A stretch of DNA of 64,000 nt from Avena insularis (Eukaryota; Streptophyta; Magnoliopsida; Poales; Poaceae). The notes below the pieces were generated by a model. The model did no database searches. It was not told the DNA's origin and saw nothing but the letters and a program-made list of their open reading frames with translations. The stretch spans positions 124,001 through 188,000 of the forward strand of contig JAJUPC010000039.1 in assembly GCA_023614405.1 (NCBI GenBank), read 5' to 3'. Every line of letters starts with the position of its first letter. The stretch's first letter is position 1. The translations under genes were made by a program, and so were the position numbers. Shown here one piece after another: positions 21,595 through 34,343 of the stretch.

Positions 21595-23809
21595 ATTGCC
21601 GCTGTTTGTGGGAATCGGGAGTGCTGATGTTACGGCTTCTTCAGACCCATCAACCACAATCTACAACTCCGCAACAGCGGAGATCCGCCAGCTCTTCGGC
21701 GCGTTCGACTTCACGGTCCACACTTCGAGTCCATGGGCGACGGAATCAGCCTGGTGATAGGGAGCTTCCGCTTCCAAGTCGGTCAGATGGGCACGCTTCG
21801 CATGCCTGATCAGCCGACGGCATCGTCGATTTCCCCAGCATCATGGTTCCCTCCATCGATCGGCACCCTCAGTGACTCAACGCCCCGACGATAGTCGAGA
21901 ACACGGTTAGCGACAGCAGTCGCAACTCCGATCTGAGTGATCTTGCCACTGAAGATGGAACCTACAGTTCCGGATCTGAGAGTTGTGGAAGCAGCAGCTT
22001 TCCCAATCACTTCATGTGCGCCGTCATCAACGCAGGCGATACCTCTGCCAACCGCGACAACACGGGCAATCGCGGTAACGGAACCGACCCACCTAACAGC
22101 GGCAACGGTGGCTAAGGCGGCAACGGCAGCAACGGTGGCAATCGCACACCCATCGACAATGGAGGAGCAGTCGAACCTCCAACCATATTAAACGAGCAAA
22201 CTGGCGAACACGTCGTGATCAGGCTCAACGAGCAAGAATGGGCTACTGCCGCGAAATCTCTGACGCTCCTCTACCCTTCGGATCCCCGCAAGAACTGCTG
22301 ATGGGCTATCACTGGCTCCTGAAGGAAGAATTTAAGCGCCAAGTACAAACAATCGCGCAACTCGAGGCACGCAAAAAGGCAGCAGACGAGTCAAGCCTTC
22401 GTCGTGTTGGGCTCTCCTCCCACTGAGGATCCTCCTTAAAGGGCAACGAGTACCTCGCCAAGGAGATGCAATCTTGGATGGCCCATCTCACCGAGCAAGA
22501 ACGCATAGAAGCTACAAAGGTCCTCGACTTCAGCTCTATGATAGTCGACACACGGGGCAATGTGGTCCCCAAGGCGCGCGGTGTGGTGACAATGACCACC
22601 ATGTACCTCCTTAACAACCAGCCGCCAGCTGGAGATCCCCGAGCCGCCATGCACCGATCTATGATCGCGGGCTTGGGATTAATCGAGGCCGCCCTCGACA
22701 AGGAGCCAACACGAGCGAAAAGGGCAAAGTGCTAGCAAAGAGCTACTCGCCCTCATCTAGCGGCGATCCACGATCTATCTCGGCGCTACGCTCACGGCTC
22801 GACCGCGATTATGATGCAGCGGCGACCTCACGCAGCGCAAGATTGACAAATCAAGGGCGCGACATGCTTGGTCGACTGACTCAGAAGAGGAAGATGTGGA
22901 GCTCTACGGCGCCAGATGCTTCAGCAGATCCATTATGCAGAAGCGAATGGCTAAGGGGTTTAAACTCCCGTCGGAGAACCCAGTTTGACCTCGGGACCCA
23001 AAAATCTGGTTGGAGGACCACATCTCCTCCGTCGAGGCTCCACGGAGGCGATCAAAGCATGGCCATGTAGTGCTTGTAGCTATAGCCATGGCGCCGCCGA
23101 GCATGGCTCAACAACCTCCCACGTGGATCCATTACGCATTTGGGATGAGTTGGTTTACAACCGTCGCGCAATTTCAGAACGCGTACAAGCGGCCTACATC
23201 AATCGAAGAGCTAAGATGCTGCCAACGATCGGGCGAATCGCTCGCTCCTACATCAAGGTGGTCCATCATCAAGAACTCCGCAGAACATCTCGGAGGATCG
23301 CGATTAGCGCATTCAAGCAGCGGCGTCGCCGCCTAGAACTCGAGGAGGAGCTGGGCGCTCAAAGCCCAAGACCATCAACCACGATGTAGATCACGAATCG
23401 GTGGGCCAATGGAGAAGATTGATGAAGAATCGCGTTCACTCCGACGAGGCGGAACTCGGCGTGAACGCGATCGCCGAGGCAAGCGTCGCATGCGCATCTA
23501 CAATGACCGCGACAGCGTCAACATGGTCGCATGATGGCTATGCCGATAGATGCGACGATAACCGCATAATGGATACCGTGATGGCGGATACCGCGACTCG
23601 AAAAACCACGCAAGTGTGGCAACGCCGCAATCGCGATGAGGCACCCGACATCCATTGAGGACAAACTGTCCGCCATGTCTGATACACTTCTATATTGACA
23701 AGCATGATGGAAAGAAGAAGTCCAGCCACCTCCTCAAGGATTGCCGCGAGTTCCTCAAGCTACATGAGGATTGGTTGGATGAACGAAGCCGATCGAAAGA
23801 GGCTACGGG
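21595..23809 (+). pseudogene. gag: Tat-type gag, 5' part, interrupted by insertion
   Basis: The sequence just after the LTR (ATTGCCGCTGTTTGTGGGAA) is the primer-binding region, too degraded to name the tRNA. Coding pieces follow in changing frames: PFGSPQELLMGYHWLLKEEF near 22257-22330, WMAHLTEQERIEATKVLDF near 22472, and LKDCREFLKLHEDWLDE near 23730-23790, which looks like the tail of a CCHC-type segment. These fit the large GC-rich gag of Tat elements but contain many breaks. At 23815 the reading is cut by the nested gypsy element and resumes at 47267 with a Pro-rich stretch. Confidence 0.72.
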
Positions 23810-23814
23810 CAGCT
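23810..23814. repeat. Target site duplication CAGCT, left
   Basis: CAGCT precedes the LTR start TGATGACCC. The copy after the right LTR at 47262-47266 is CCGCT, one substitution apart. Confidence 0.75.
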
Positions 23815-25200
23815 TGATGACCCACAAGTATAGGGGTGTATCACGGTATTTTGAAGGAAATGAAACCCAATTTATTGATTCGACACAAGGGAGACAAAGA
23901 ATATTTATAAGCCTTAACAACTGAGTTGTCAATTCAGCTGCACATGAAACAATCTTGCTCACAGCAGTTTATCGATAACAGTTTTGTAGTAGGAATAGTA
24001 AAGTAGCAGTAGTAAAGGAAAGGCGGTAGTAACAAAAGCGATGGCGGTGGGATTGAGCGGTAAGCACGAGGGATGGATGGACGGGCGTTGCATGGACAAG
24101 ACAATTCACATAGCCATCAGAACATAGGGAAATTGTAGATAAATAAGATAAAGCATCCAAGTACTAGACAATCCTAGGCATGTGTTCCATATATAGTCAT
24201 ACGTGCTGTAATGAGAACTTGCACAACATTTTTGTCCTGCCCGTTTGCGGCGGGGCCTCTAGGAACTACTAGTAGTTAAGGTGCTCCTTTTAATAGAGCA
24301 CCGAGCAAAGCATTGACACTCCATGAACACATGTGATCCTCACATCAAAGCCTTTCCTTAGGTTATCCCGATTTATCGCCGGGCCATAGGTTCCAGACAA
24401 CAGCGTGTGTATACAACTTGTAGATACGACCAAGAACAATACTATCATAATGAATCAATAACATGTTCAGATCTGAAATCATGGCACTCGGGCCCTAGTG
24501 ACAAGCATTAAGCACAACAAGTTGCAACAAAGTCATAAAGCACTAATAAAAGATACTAGGCACCATGCCCTAACAATCGATGCCATTACATGAGCGATCT
24601 CATCCAATCCCTACCATCCCCATAGCCTACACCAGGATTACTCACTCATAGATGGAAACATGGATGGTCGATGGAGAAGCGATAGTGATGATGATGGCGA
24701 TGATCTCCTCCAATTCCCTTGTCCGTAAGTGCCGAACGAGTTTGGTGTTGTTTCGTGGAATCTGGTGGTGGCGGCGGAGCGGAACTCCTTTTGGAAAAAC
24801 GTCGAACCCCCCGAAGTTTTTTAGGTCAGAAGTCTTCTTATAGGTGAAGAGGGAGACCGAGGGGGTGCTTGGGGCCACCACACCATGCCCTGGCGCGGCC
24901 AGGCCCAGCCCACGCCTGGGGGGGTGTGGCTAGCCCCTGGCCCTCCTCCGTCTCGATACAGCTCTGAGTCTTACGGAAAAATAGGCACTTTGGCTTTGTC
25001 CCATCAATTCGAGAATATTCATTTTCGACTTTCCTGGAACCAAAAACAGCAGAAAACCGGCAGCTGGCATTGTGGCTCTTGTTAATAGGTTAGTCCAAGA
25101 AATCATATGAAAAGTACTCTAAAGTGTGGACAAAACACAAGAAAGTGGATAAAACCAAGCATGGAGCATCAAAAATTATAGATACATTTGCAATGTATCA
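23815..25200 (-). repeat. 3' LTR of the gag/ORF2 gypsy element
   Basis: A 1386-bp LTR, TGATGACCCACAAG...TTTGCAATGTATCA on the plus strand, homologous to 45837-47261 (1425 bp). Most of the length difference comes from short deletions in GC-rich stretches, for example around 24235-24380. Confidence 0.93.
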
Positions 25201-25211
25201 ACATCCCCAAG
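25201..25211 (-). other. Polypurine tract of the gag/ORF2 element
   Basis: CTTGGGGATGT on the minus strand directly precedes the LTR start TGATACATTG. Confidence 0.85.
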
Positions 25212-27445
25212 CTTAACTCTTGCTCGTCCTCGAGTAGGTAAGTGATAAAAAGAAAGAATATTTTTTGAGGTGACATGCACCATCATAAACTTGATCAAAG
25301 CATTTGTAAAACATTCAAAACTGGGATGATAGTACTTCAATCATAACATGAAAGACAACGTTCTAGCAATAAGACAAAGAAACTATGATGCAACATGAAA
25401 AGGCACAAACAAAAGATTCATGAACAACAATGCTTTGCAAGACGTTTGTTTGTTTCACATAAAGAAAACATAGCATAGTGGCATTCAGCTTGTCCCTCAT
25501 AGAGTAGCAAACATAAATGCATAGGACACCTTCAAAGTTTACAAGAGTGACTAGATACAAGTAGTTTAAAACAAGAAATATCAAGGTATGCATCAATCAA
25601 CAAGTCTTGGGACAATGCACATAGAACTAAGAATGGCCACTATGCTCTCAAGAAGGTGCTCAAAGAATATGTGGAGACTCAACAAGTAGAAGAAAAGGTT
25701 TTGAATGATTTGAAAGGCTTCTAAATGCTGAAAGTATGGTACTCGTTAGCTTTGAGCTCTCATTGCCCCTATCATAAGCATCTTTAATGTGGTTAAGGTG
25801 AAAGTGACACAACTAAGAGGATATGCTTGACAAGTTATAAATCAAAGTCTCATGCCCCTTACTTACGAAGACCGATCCTCATGCTACTCAACTTCAGTCA
25901 CAAGTAAGCTCTTGTCATTGGAAGTATATACGTATCATAGAGAACCGCCAATGGGGTACCCCTTGCACATGACATGGGAGCTATCCCATAATCAAAATAC
26001 AAGGCAAGCAGACAATGAGCATCGCGGCGATCTTTTTATTTACTATGTGCATAGATTTTTATTGAGGATGCTTCATAGAATGCTCATTATGGTTATGCTG
26101 CAAGTTTCCACCATGATTAGGCATGGCTTAGGCTAGAGGCCCAGGCGTTTCTCTAACATACATACAAACTCCATGATCTTACAAGTTCCACTTTTATTTC
26201 ACACTGCCGGGATCCATAAGCAAAAGAACATGATATCAACTAGGTACAAAGTACCTATGAAGCATTGAAAGCGATCCCCATGATACATGGTTCTGCTAAC
26301 TTCAACTCATAAAGCGCAAGCATATGCGCAACAAAGAAGGACACAATGGTTCAGGTTTATTAAGTGCAAGAAATAAAGTGTGCCATCAAGTTCGTGAGAG
26401 CTTTACTAACTAACTTTCTCATAACAAGCAAACATTTTATTCGGAAGAAAACAAGGCATATTGAATATGCATGGAGGTAGCAAATGATGCTAAAGGGTAG
26501 GTATGGTGGACACTTTGGAAATATTTGGTTTAGGGAGTTGGAAACTTGAGTAAAACATACTCAGAAAAAGTGAAGGCTAGCAATAGTAAGGGAGCGACAA
26601 ACGAGAGAGCAATAGCTGTCATTATCATGCTTGCAACAAAACAGGACTACTCATGGCATGAAAGTGATTCAACATCCTCAAGGCAAAATAATTCATCGAG
26701 GCTTAACTGATTATTACAGTTATGTGCATGCGTGAGCATGTGCCAAGTCAATCAAATGAAACATTCAGAGGAGGATACCACGGTGTCATACCGATTTATG
26801 AATAGAGCAATGCAAGCAAACATTCATAAGACATGCTACAAACTATTAGCGAGCTGGAGCTAATCATAAGAAAGCAAGAACTACTAAGCATCCAAAGATA
26901 ACATACACCCTACTTGAACGGACTAAGCAAGCTCACAATGATGAGTATATGTACAACAATGAAAACAAATAGAGTTTGTTACCAGCCTCTTATCACGCCT
27001 CAATTTGTCATTGATCCTCATTATTGCTCTTCACTTGTGTGGCTTGAATAATAATATGAAACCAATATCCACTGAGGACTGCTGAACCCTGTAGCAAACT
27101 CGCAAAAACCAAAGAAGAACGACAAATATTTTTGGTGTTTCCGATTTTTAAAGAAGAACCAAAAGGGAAAAGCAAACAAAGCAAAATCTTTTTGGGTTTT
27201 TCGAATAGTTCAAACAAAGCAAAAAGGGAAAAGCAAACCAAGGAAAAAAGAAGAAGCAAACCAAAGAGAAACAACAGAAATATTTTTGGTCTTTTTGTGT
27301 TTTTAAAAAGCAAAAGCAAAGAAGAACAAAAACTAAAAAGAGAACGAAAACATGAATATACAAAGTACCGACGCAACATGATATGGAGATCAGTGTGGTG
27401 TCGGCGTTCCTCCCCCCAAGCTTAGGCTTTTGGCCTAAGTGGGTA
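25212..27445 (-). other. Non-coding 3' region, with purine/pyrimidine-biased tract
   Basis: From 25212 to about 27000 this is homologous to 7147-9000 of the other non-autonomous element. The stretch 27123-27350 is strongly purine-biased on the plus strand (AAGCAAACAAAGCAAAA-type repeats). Short ORFs here are low-complexity and not credible. Confidence 0.65.
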
Positions 27446-27775
27446 TCAATCCTTGTATGAATAGGGGTTCCAAGCGGGCGGATCTTGGTAAGAATGGTCG
27501 TAGCTGGGCCCATGAGAAGAAGAGGAAGCTCCCCAATCATAAGCGCTCTTGATATGAAGACTCTCCCTCATTCGAGGGCTGGACCGAATCATCCGTGACC
27601 TTCCTTCTAGTGTCCTGCTCCTGTTGGAAGAGCTCTCCCAAGTACGTGGCAAGCTCCTCCTCAGTGAGGGACCATCCTTCCCTATTATCAAGGTTAAACA
27701 AAACAGGTGAAGGCAAAAGAACAACACGCTTGGACTTGCTCTTCCAACCAGCCTTGAGAAAGGTTATTTCATAAG
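27446..27775 (-). pseudogene. Second ORF of the gypsy element, 3' part
   Basis: This is the continuation of the ORF that starts at 43010, split by the chromovirus whose target duplication (ACAAC) lies in the coding sequence. Visible stretches are EITFLKAGWKSKSKRVV, NREGWSLTEEELATYLGELF and, after one frameshift near 27550, DWGASSSSHGPSYDHSYQ near the end. The basic KSKSKR patch could aid nucleic acid binding or nuclear import, but that is a guess. Together the two parts give about 340 codons. I do not assign a function. Confidence 0.7.
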
Positions 27776-27780
27776 ACAAC
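27776..27780. repeat. Target site duplication ACAAC, left
   Basis: ACAAC lies directly before the long LTR (TGTAACTACC) and again at 42320-42324 after its partner. Confidence 0.95.
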
Positions 27781-30700
27781 TGTAACTACCTCGGACCCTA
27801 CGCTCTAAGTTCAAGCCTGGATGAAGCGGAAGTGGTTAAACTAGTACAAAGGCCCAGGAGGACGCCATGCCCCGTAGACCGCCGTCCTAACCACTTCAAG
27901 ACATCAGGACAAGAAGCGGGCGTGAACAGGCGAAGAGATCAAATACATACACAGGTGAGTATGTATGCAAGCTACCATACAACAGTTTTCAGAGCCATTC
28001 CATCTAAAAGAAATAGAAATATTGCAACGCCATACGGCAAGATCCAAATATCCTAGATAGAGATAATAGTTTAGGATAGCTCCTCATACATCAAACATCA
28101 GAGTATCAGGCAGCAGCGGAAAACAAGATCCGAGTACGGGTAAGAAGCAAATCGGCATAAGATGCCACATAAATAAACGCATCCCGCCCACAGATCTCAC
28201 GGATCCCCATCCCCGGATTCTCTACACCGAGTGATCGTTGCCAACATCATCCGTCTCCTCCACCCAGTATCCATCTTGCGAATACACTTGTTCATCTGAA
28301 TCAAACAATTTATCGTGTGAGACCCTAGGGGTACTCAGCAAGTCTTTATGCCTCTAAAGGGGACATATACCTGGGGTGACGCAATTGCAGCAAAAGATAA
28401 TAACTAACAAGTCTATAGATACTCGCTAACCATCCGCCTAACCAATGATAGGCGGATGTCCATTCATTAGTAACAACAGTTATAACAGTATAATTAACAA
28501 ATCTATTCTCCTTCTCGCTTACCAACGAGAAAGCGGACGAACAACCCATCCGTTGGCAGTTTTATTAACCATTCCATGAGTATGGCACTATTTACTAATT
28601 AGGTACTTGGCCAAATTAAAAGCGGTACTTTAGTTATACTTGTCTATGATCGAGAAACTGTGCTCCAAGTCGTCCATAACCGTGAACACGGCTTTCAGAA
28701 AGATTTACCCTGCAGGGGTGCACAAATAGCAACACACACTCGATCAACCTCGGAAAAACCAAATCAAAACACAACGAGGCATTCACGACAAAGCGATCAC
28801 AGGATTCAGAAATATTTCAGGGGGCCACCCATTAAGCTACCCGCAGCAAAGTTGGCTGGCTCCGAGACGGACCCAAGGTTTGCGCCAATGGCTGTAAACG
28901 ACTGGGAACCCAAAAGTGTGACTAGGCTTGTCTATACCGCGAAAACACTCCACAATCCTAAACAGTACAGGTGCTCCTCGCACAATCTTAAATAAAACAG
29001 TAAAACATGGCATAAGTACATGATAGTAATAAAGCCCCAAACTACTTTGTGGCCCCTAGAAGTAGAAATTAATCAAGCTCTGGCTCAGGGGGGTCCATAA
29101 GGCCTCCCGGATGTGGATAGTGCGAATAGTCAAGGAACAGGAATCAAGTACTCGGGGTCCTATGGGACACAAGTGAGCATGAAAAACCAAATAGCAGATA
29201 TTGCCCACCGATGCCTCTTTCATTAGTTATCCCATTACTACTCAGGTTAAGTTGTTTAGGTACCTCGTTATCCGTCAGACACTCACATACCCTACACATG
29301 CTGTTCTATGACTCGCATGGCTCAAACAACTCATGTAGTAATGGCTCATGGGATGGAGGAACAAGCTTCGGTGGGGTTTAAAAGTAAAGGCTATGCAGTA
29401 CTTGGGATTCAATTTAATGCAATCGCGACTCAATGATGCAAGAATAAGATAGAGGCAATAGGTACTATATGTATGCAAGCATGTGGTAGTGCTTGCCTGG
29501 CAGCTCAGTTGAAGCGAGAGACGGATCTGGGTAGTACTCTTGGGATTCCTGATATTTCCCCTGCTCGGCGTCTATTCGAAGAAGAACCAAACAAACAAGG
29601 GCCAACATAAATAAAGTGCACAAGCATATGAATTAAAATGCGACAAGCAAACAATCATGCCATGATGAATGATGCACAATTTGCATGGCAATAATGTAGC
29701 ATGGCATGGATGAGGTGTGGGGTACAAGAATAAAGCATTTTATTGAGTTTTAGTCATGTTTTACTCCCAAATAAGTTGCTGTACACTTTATATTTATATG
29801 ATGCATGCTGCAATTCAGAACATGGAATGCATAGTTAGAACGGGCTTGTCACGCTGATCGATTTAGACATATTATTTGTCGAATTTGGAGTTGTAGAATT
29901 AAAGTTGTTAATTAATTAAGAAAAGGCATTTTTATTGCATTTAAAAAAATTCGAAAATTTAAAGTGCCCAAATAATATTTTGAATGGCATATTTGAAATC
30001 CTCACATTATTCTAATTCAAAAACATATATTATTTGTATTATTTGGAATCATAATTCAAAAGTTATTAAAAACAGATTTAAATTTGAATTTAAACATTTT
30101 CAGAAAATATTTATAAAAACAGATAAGCCAGAAAAAACTTTCATACCCACCAACTCTTAGCAGCCCACCGAGAGCAAGGTGAGCTACTGTTGGCTGAACG
30201 GGCGCACCGAGGCTTTTTGCACCGCGAGCTAAGCTAGCCAAGGCGGAGTGGGGCAAGGGCTCATGAGCCACGTGCATGGGGCACCGCATAGCCACGTGGC
30301 CCACTGGGATCATGAGTTGAGGACCTGGAACCCGGGTCCTTTATGTAAAAAGGTTGAAGGGGTGGTAGGCCCGTGTACCGTGGGTTGAGGAGAAAATAAA
30401 AGGGGTTTTCCTGCAAGATGACCACATACCCATTGTTTCTCTTCCTGAATTAACTAATGAGGATCCGTGATCGACGAGCAGCGTGGGCGCGGGGCTCACG
30501 ATCACGCATCACGCATGTGAAGAGGGCAAGCCACTGCGGTGGGGTGGTCTTTCGGAGGCGGTGGCGGCTAGTTAGGGCTCTGCGAGGCGCGGCAGCGAGC
30601 CTTCGTGCACGCTGGCGCCTGAGCATGCTCGGCGTGTGGTTCGGCGATCACTGGCGACCAAGGGAAAGGAAGGTGTCGGGAGGGTGCGTGGCTCACACCG

Positions 30701-32404
30701 CGAGGTTGCACTGATCAGGCCGGGAGCAAGCGGTCGATTGCGTCGCAGAGGCCATGGATCAAGGGTTTTGTCGGCCTGCCGGGCGTTCCGCGTGGCTGGG
30801 CCTTCTCCTCCTCGTCTGTAGACACAGGGGGTTGCAGAGGGTCGCCTTGGTCTTCCCCGACACCAACACACCACGCCCGCCTCCTCGATCTGCTGGTGGA
30901 TGCCGAAGCCGACGGTGGTGGCCGGAGTTGGAAGAGGTGGTGGCAGGGAAGGGAGGAAAAACAGAGGGCGAGGCCCTAGGGATCTTGGGCTGCAACCAGG
31001 CGAGAGAGAGAGAGAGGGAAAGATAAGGCCGAGAGGGAGAGGTAGATGGCGTGGGGGCTCGGGGTGGGAAAAGGTGGTCGGGTGGCCACCTTTTCCTTCC
31101 TCTCCACGCTCACGTCCTCTACCGGCTCGGGCAGGGGGGTGCAGGGGCTGCAGGTGGGGTCAGGGCGAGGCCAAGGAGGGCTGGCTCTGGTGTGGGGTTG
31201 GCCTGGCAGGGAGAGAGAGAGGGTGTGGCATGGAGCTAGGGTTGGGGGGCTCGGGTTAGGGTTGGTGTAATGGTGTAGAGGGGTAGATGGGGTAGCCTAC
31301 GCTAGGGTTGTACCTCAGCATGGTGATGGGTGGGGTGTAGCCGAAGCTAGGAGGGTTAGGGTTAGCTTGGCATGGGGTGGATTAGGGCTAGGGTTTTAGA
31401 GAGAGGGATGGGGTAAGGCATGGGTGGTGATGGAGGTAGGGTTAGGGAGGGGGTCATGAGGGTTTAGGGTTAGAGTTTGATCATGGCCAAAACAAGAACA
31501 AGCAAAGGGGGGTGATGATGGGTAGAGTTTTGAGCATGGTCAAGACAAGATCAAGCATGAGGAGGATTGAGTTAGAGAGAAAAGGGGAGCATAACAAAAG
31601 AGAATAAAACCACTCAAAAACCAAAGAAAACCAAAGGAGAAAAAGATGGTGAGGTTTGTTGCATGGCCCATGCATGGGCATTAAATGCCATGTCTAATCT
31701 TGTGAAAACAAAATAATAATCATGGCATTTATACACATGCATTCCAAAAGATGGAGCTAAGGCCAAGCTAAAAGAATTGGAAAAGGATGTTCCATGTGGA
31801 GTAGATGGAGATGGTCATATTTGAATATAATTAGGACTTGCTAGTGTGTATATTCCACTAGGTGCATTATATCCTCAACAATATTCCAACATGAGCAATT
31901 ATTCCAAAACCATCCATATGGAAGCTAGAAAAAGGGGTACCACTCACAAGGCATGCAAAGGTGGCTCCACATATCAATAATGTGAAAACACCACGATGCT
32001 AGTGTGAGGGCATGTGGAAAATAGAAGTGGATCCATCCCAACCCACATGAGCTAGATTTAAATGCCAAAGGAAAAGTGTAAAAGCTCATGGATAATTAGG
32101 ATGGTGGAATTATAAGGTGGTGATAAGGAAAAGGTGGTGGAGTTGAATAAAAGATATGCCCCCAACTCAACTTGGGCATCAAGCATTTATCAAGAACCAA
32201 ATACAATATATCAAGAGCCAAATACAATTAATAATGCATATGAGAGAAGAATCAAATGAAAAGGGTTTTATATGATGCCCAAATGCAGGGTGGCATGATG
32301 ACATGAGCATGATATAATTATGATGCAACAATTATATGTAGGAAGTAGCAATTATATTACTAGACCATGTAGCATTACATATGTTAGACAGATGGGATGC
32401 TGCA
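27781..32404 (-). repeat. 3' LTR (4.6 kb) of the chromovirus
   Basis: It runs TGTAACTACCTCGG to GGGATGCTGCA on the plus strand; the partner ends GATGCTACA. It includes a GC-rich leader-like zone at about 30450-31270, a G-rich TTAGGG-motif zone at 31200-31480 and AT-rich ends. About 63 bp at roughly 30149-30211 are absent from the partner. ORFs in the GC-rich zone are not conserved between the two copies and are not called. Confidence 0.95.
31440..31475 (-). promoter_or_regulatory. Telo-box-like AACCCTAAACCC motif in the LTR
   Basis: On the element's sense strand the LTR contains CTAACCCTAAACCCTC, a short plant-telomere-like sequence. The same is present in the other LTR near 41375-41392. AAACCCTAA telo-boxes are known promoter elements in plant genes. 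A role here is inferred only. Confidence 0.35.
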
Positions 32405-32418
32405 ACTCTCCCCCACTA
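32405..32418 (-). other. Polypurine tract of the chromovirus
   Basis: TAGTGGGGGAGAGT on the minus strand precedes the LTR start TGCAGCATCCC (TGTAGCATCCC in the other copy). Confidence 0.9.
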
Positions 32419-32441
32419 AACAGGAATCTCGCCCCGAGATT

Positions 32442-34343
32442 CTAGGAAGAAGAAGAAGACACAAAGAAGGTAGGATACTTGGCACGGATCTCATCCTTGC
32501 ATTCCCAAGTGGCTTCATCAACGGAATGGTGCGACCACTGCACCTTGCAGAACTTGATGGACTTGTTGCGAGTCCTTCTTTCTGCGACTTCTAGAATTTT
32601 TATGGGGTGTTCTTGATAAGACAGATCTTCTTGGAGATTGTTGAGTTCATGGTCCACGGTCCTGCCGGGATCCTTGAAGCACTTCTTGAGTTGAGAGATA
32701 TGGAACACATCATGGACCTTGAGTTTTTCAGGGAGCTCAAGAGCATAAGCAACTTCTCCTCTTCTTCCACGAACTTTGAAAGGACCAATGTATCTAGGAG
32801 CCAACTTTCCTTTGATACCAAACCGGTGCGTGCCTCTCATGGGAGTGACACGAAGGTAAACGAGATCACCAGGGACATACTCCATGTCCGTGTGCTTTCT
32901 GTCATAATTGCTCTTCTGGCGACTTTGAGCAACCTTCAGATTTTCAAGAATGATGTGAACCTTCTCCTCCGCTTGAGTTACAATGTCGGGGCCAAACAAT
33001 GTTCTTTCACCTGCGCCCGACCAACCAATCGGAGTTCTGCATTTGCGACCATAGAGAACCTCAAATGGTGCCATCTTTAGACTTTTCTGGAAGCTGTTGT
33101 TGTAAGAGAATTCAGCATAAGGAAGGCATTCTTCCCACTTCATGCCGAAAGAGATAACGCAAGCACGGAGCATATCTTCTAGAATCTGATTGATCCTTTC
33201 CACTTGCCCTTGCGACTGAGGGTGGTAAGTTGTGCTGAAGTTCAATTTTGTTCCCAAAGCATTTTGGAAACTTCTCCAGAACTTGGAAGTGAAGATGCTT
33301 CCATGGTCTGAGCTGATCTCTAGAGGAACCCCATACAGAGAGATAATTCTGTTGATATAGAGCTCAGCCAACTGAATTGTAGAAATTGTTTCCTTGACGG
33401 GAAAGAAGTGAGCCACTTTAGAAAGCCTGTCGATGACAACAAAGATTGCATTGTTGCCCTTCTGCGACCTTGGAAAACCAGTTATGAAGTCCATCTCTAC
33501 TTTCTCCCATTTCCATTCCGGAGGCTTCAATGGTTGTAGAAGACCGGAAGGTTTCTGATGGACAGCTTTAACTCGGTGGCAGACATCACACTCAGAGACA
33601 TACTTGGCACAATATCGTTTCAACCCAGGCCACCAATACCGTGTTTTCAAGTCCATGTACATCTTAGTGCTGCCAGGGTGGATAGAAAGAACAGAATCAT
33701 GCGCCTCCTTGAGAACTTGCTCTCTTAAACCCAGGTAGTTCGGAACAAACATCCGGTGTTCAAAGAAAAGAGCGCATTGGTCGTCGACGTGGAAGGACTC
33801 ATACTTCGGAAGCTGAATGTTGGAGATGATCTTTTTAGTGTAAGGATCACCAAGTTGAATGGAGCGAACTTTTTCTTCCAAGAGAGGTGTTGCCAGAAGG
33901 TTCAGAAGATACCCTTGATCCACAATTTCAAGGTTGAGCTTGCGGAATTCCTCACACAAGAGAGGCTGTTGTTCTTCCACCATGAGGTTGTTGACATAAG
34001 CTTTTCGGCTGAGAGCATCGGCCATGACATTAGCTTTGCCCGGAGTGTAGTTGATGGTCAAATCAAAATCATTAATTGCTTCAATCCACCTTCTCTGACG
34101 AAGGTTGAGATCAGGCTGTGTGAAGATATACTTCAGACTCTTGTGATCAGAAAAGATCTCACAATGGTTGCCAAGCAAGTAATGCCTCCATACTTTCAAA
34201 GCAAAGACAACTGCTGCGAGTTCGAGGTCATGTGTAGGATAGTTGATCTCGTGCGTCTTCAACTGTCGAGAGGCATAAGCAACAACTTGTTTTTCTTGCA
34301 TAAGGACCGCACCCAATCCTTGCAAGGAGGCGTCACAGAATAT
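32442..34343 (-). pseudogene. pol: Chromovirus RNase H, integrase and chromodomain-like tail
   Basis: A 627-codon open stretch follows an in-frame stop (34344-34346). It opens in RNase H ([31 protein letters not shown]). The integrase zinc region has H, H, C, C ([11 protein letters not shown] ... CDVC). The DDE core is intact: the Asp of MDFITGFP, the Asp of [10 protein letters not shown] and the Glu of GQVERIN. A GPY/F-type segment ([12 protein letters not shown]) and a C-terminal chromodomain-like stretch ([14 protein letters not shown]) follow. The tail probably helped target insertion to chromatin. The upstream stop separates it from reverse transcriptase, so the polyprotein is broken. 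Confidence 0.93.

Noticed and set aside
27148..27540. Minus-strand ORF rich in Phe, Leu and Cys that looks membrane-like
   Set aside because: Its hydrophobic part comes from translating a purine/pyrimidine-biased simple tract. Only its first few codons overlap the real second ORF in another frame.
30457..31270. Several overlapping ORFs in a GC-rich zone of the long LTR (both strands)
   Set aside because: They are not conserved in frame between the two LTR copies and are made of low-complexity Gly/Arg/Pro-rich readings, as expected by chance in GC-rich DNA.
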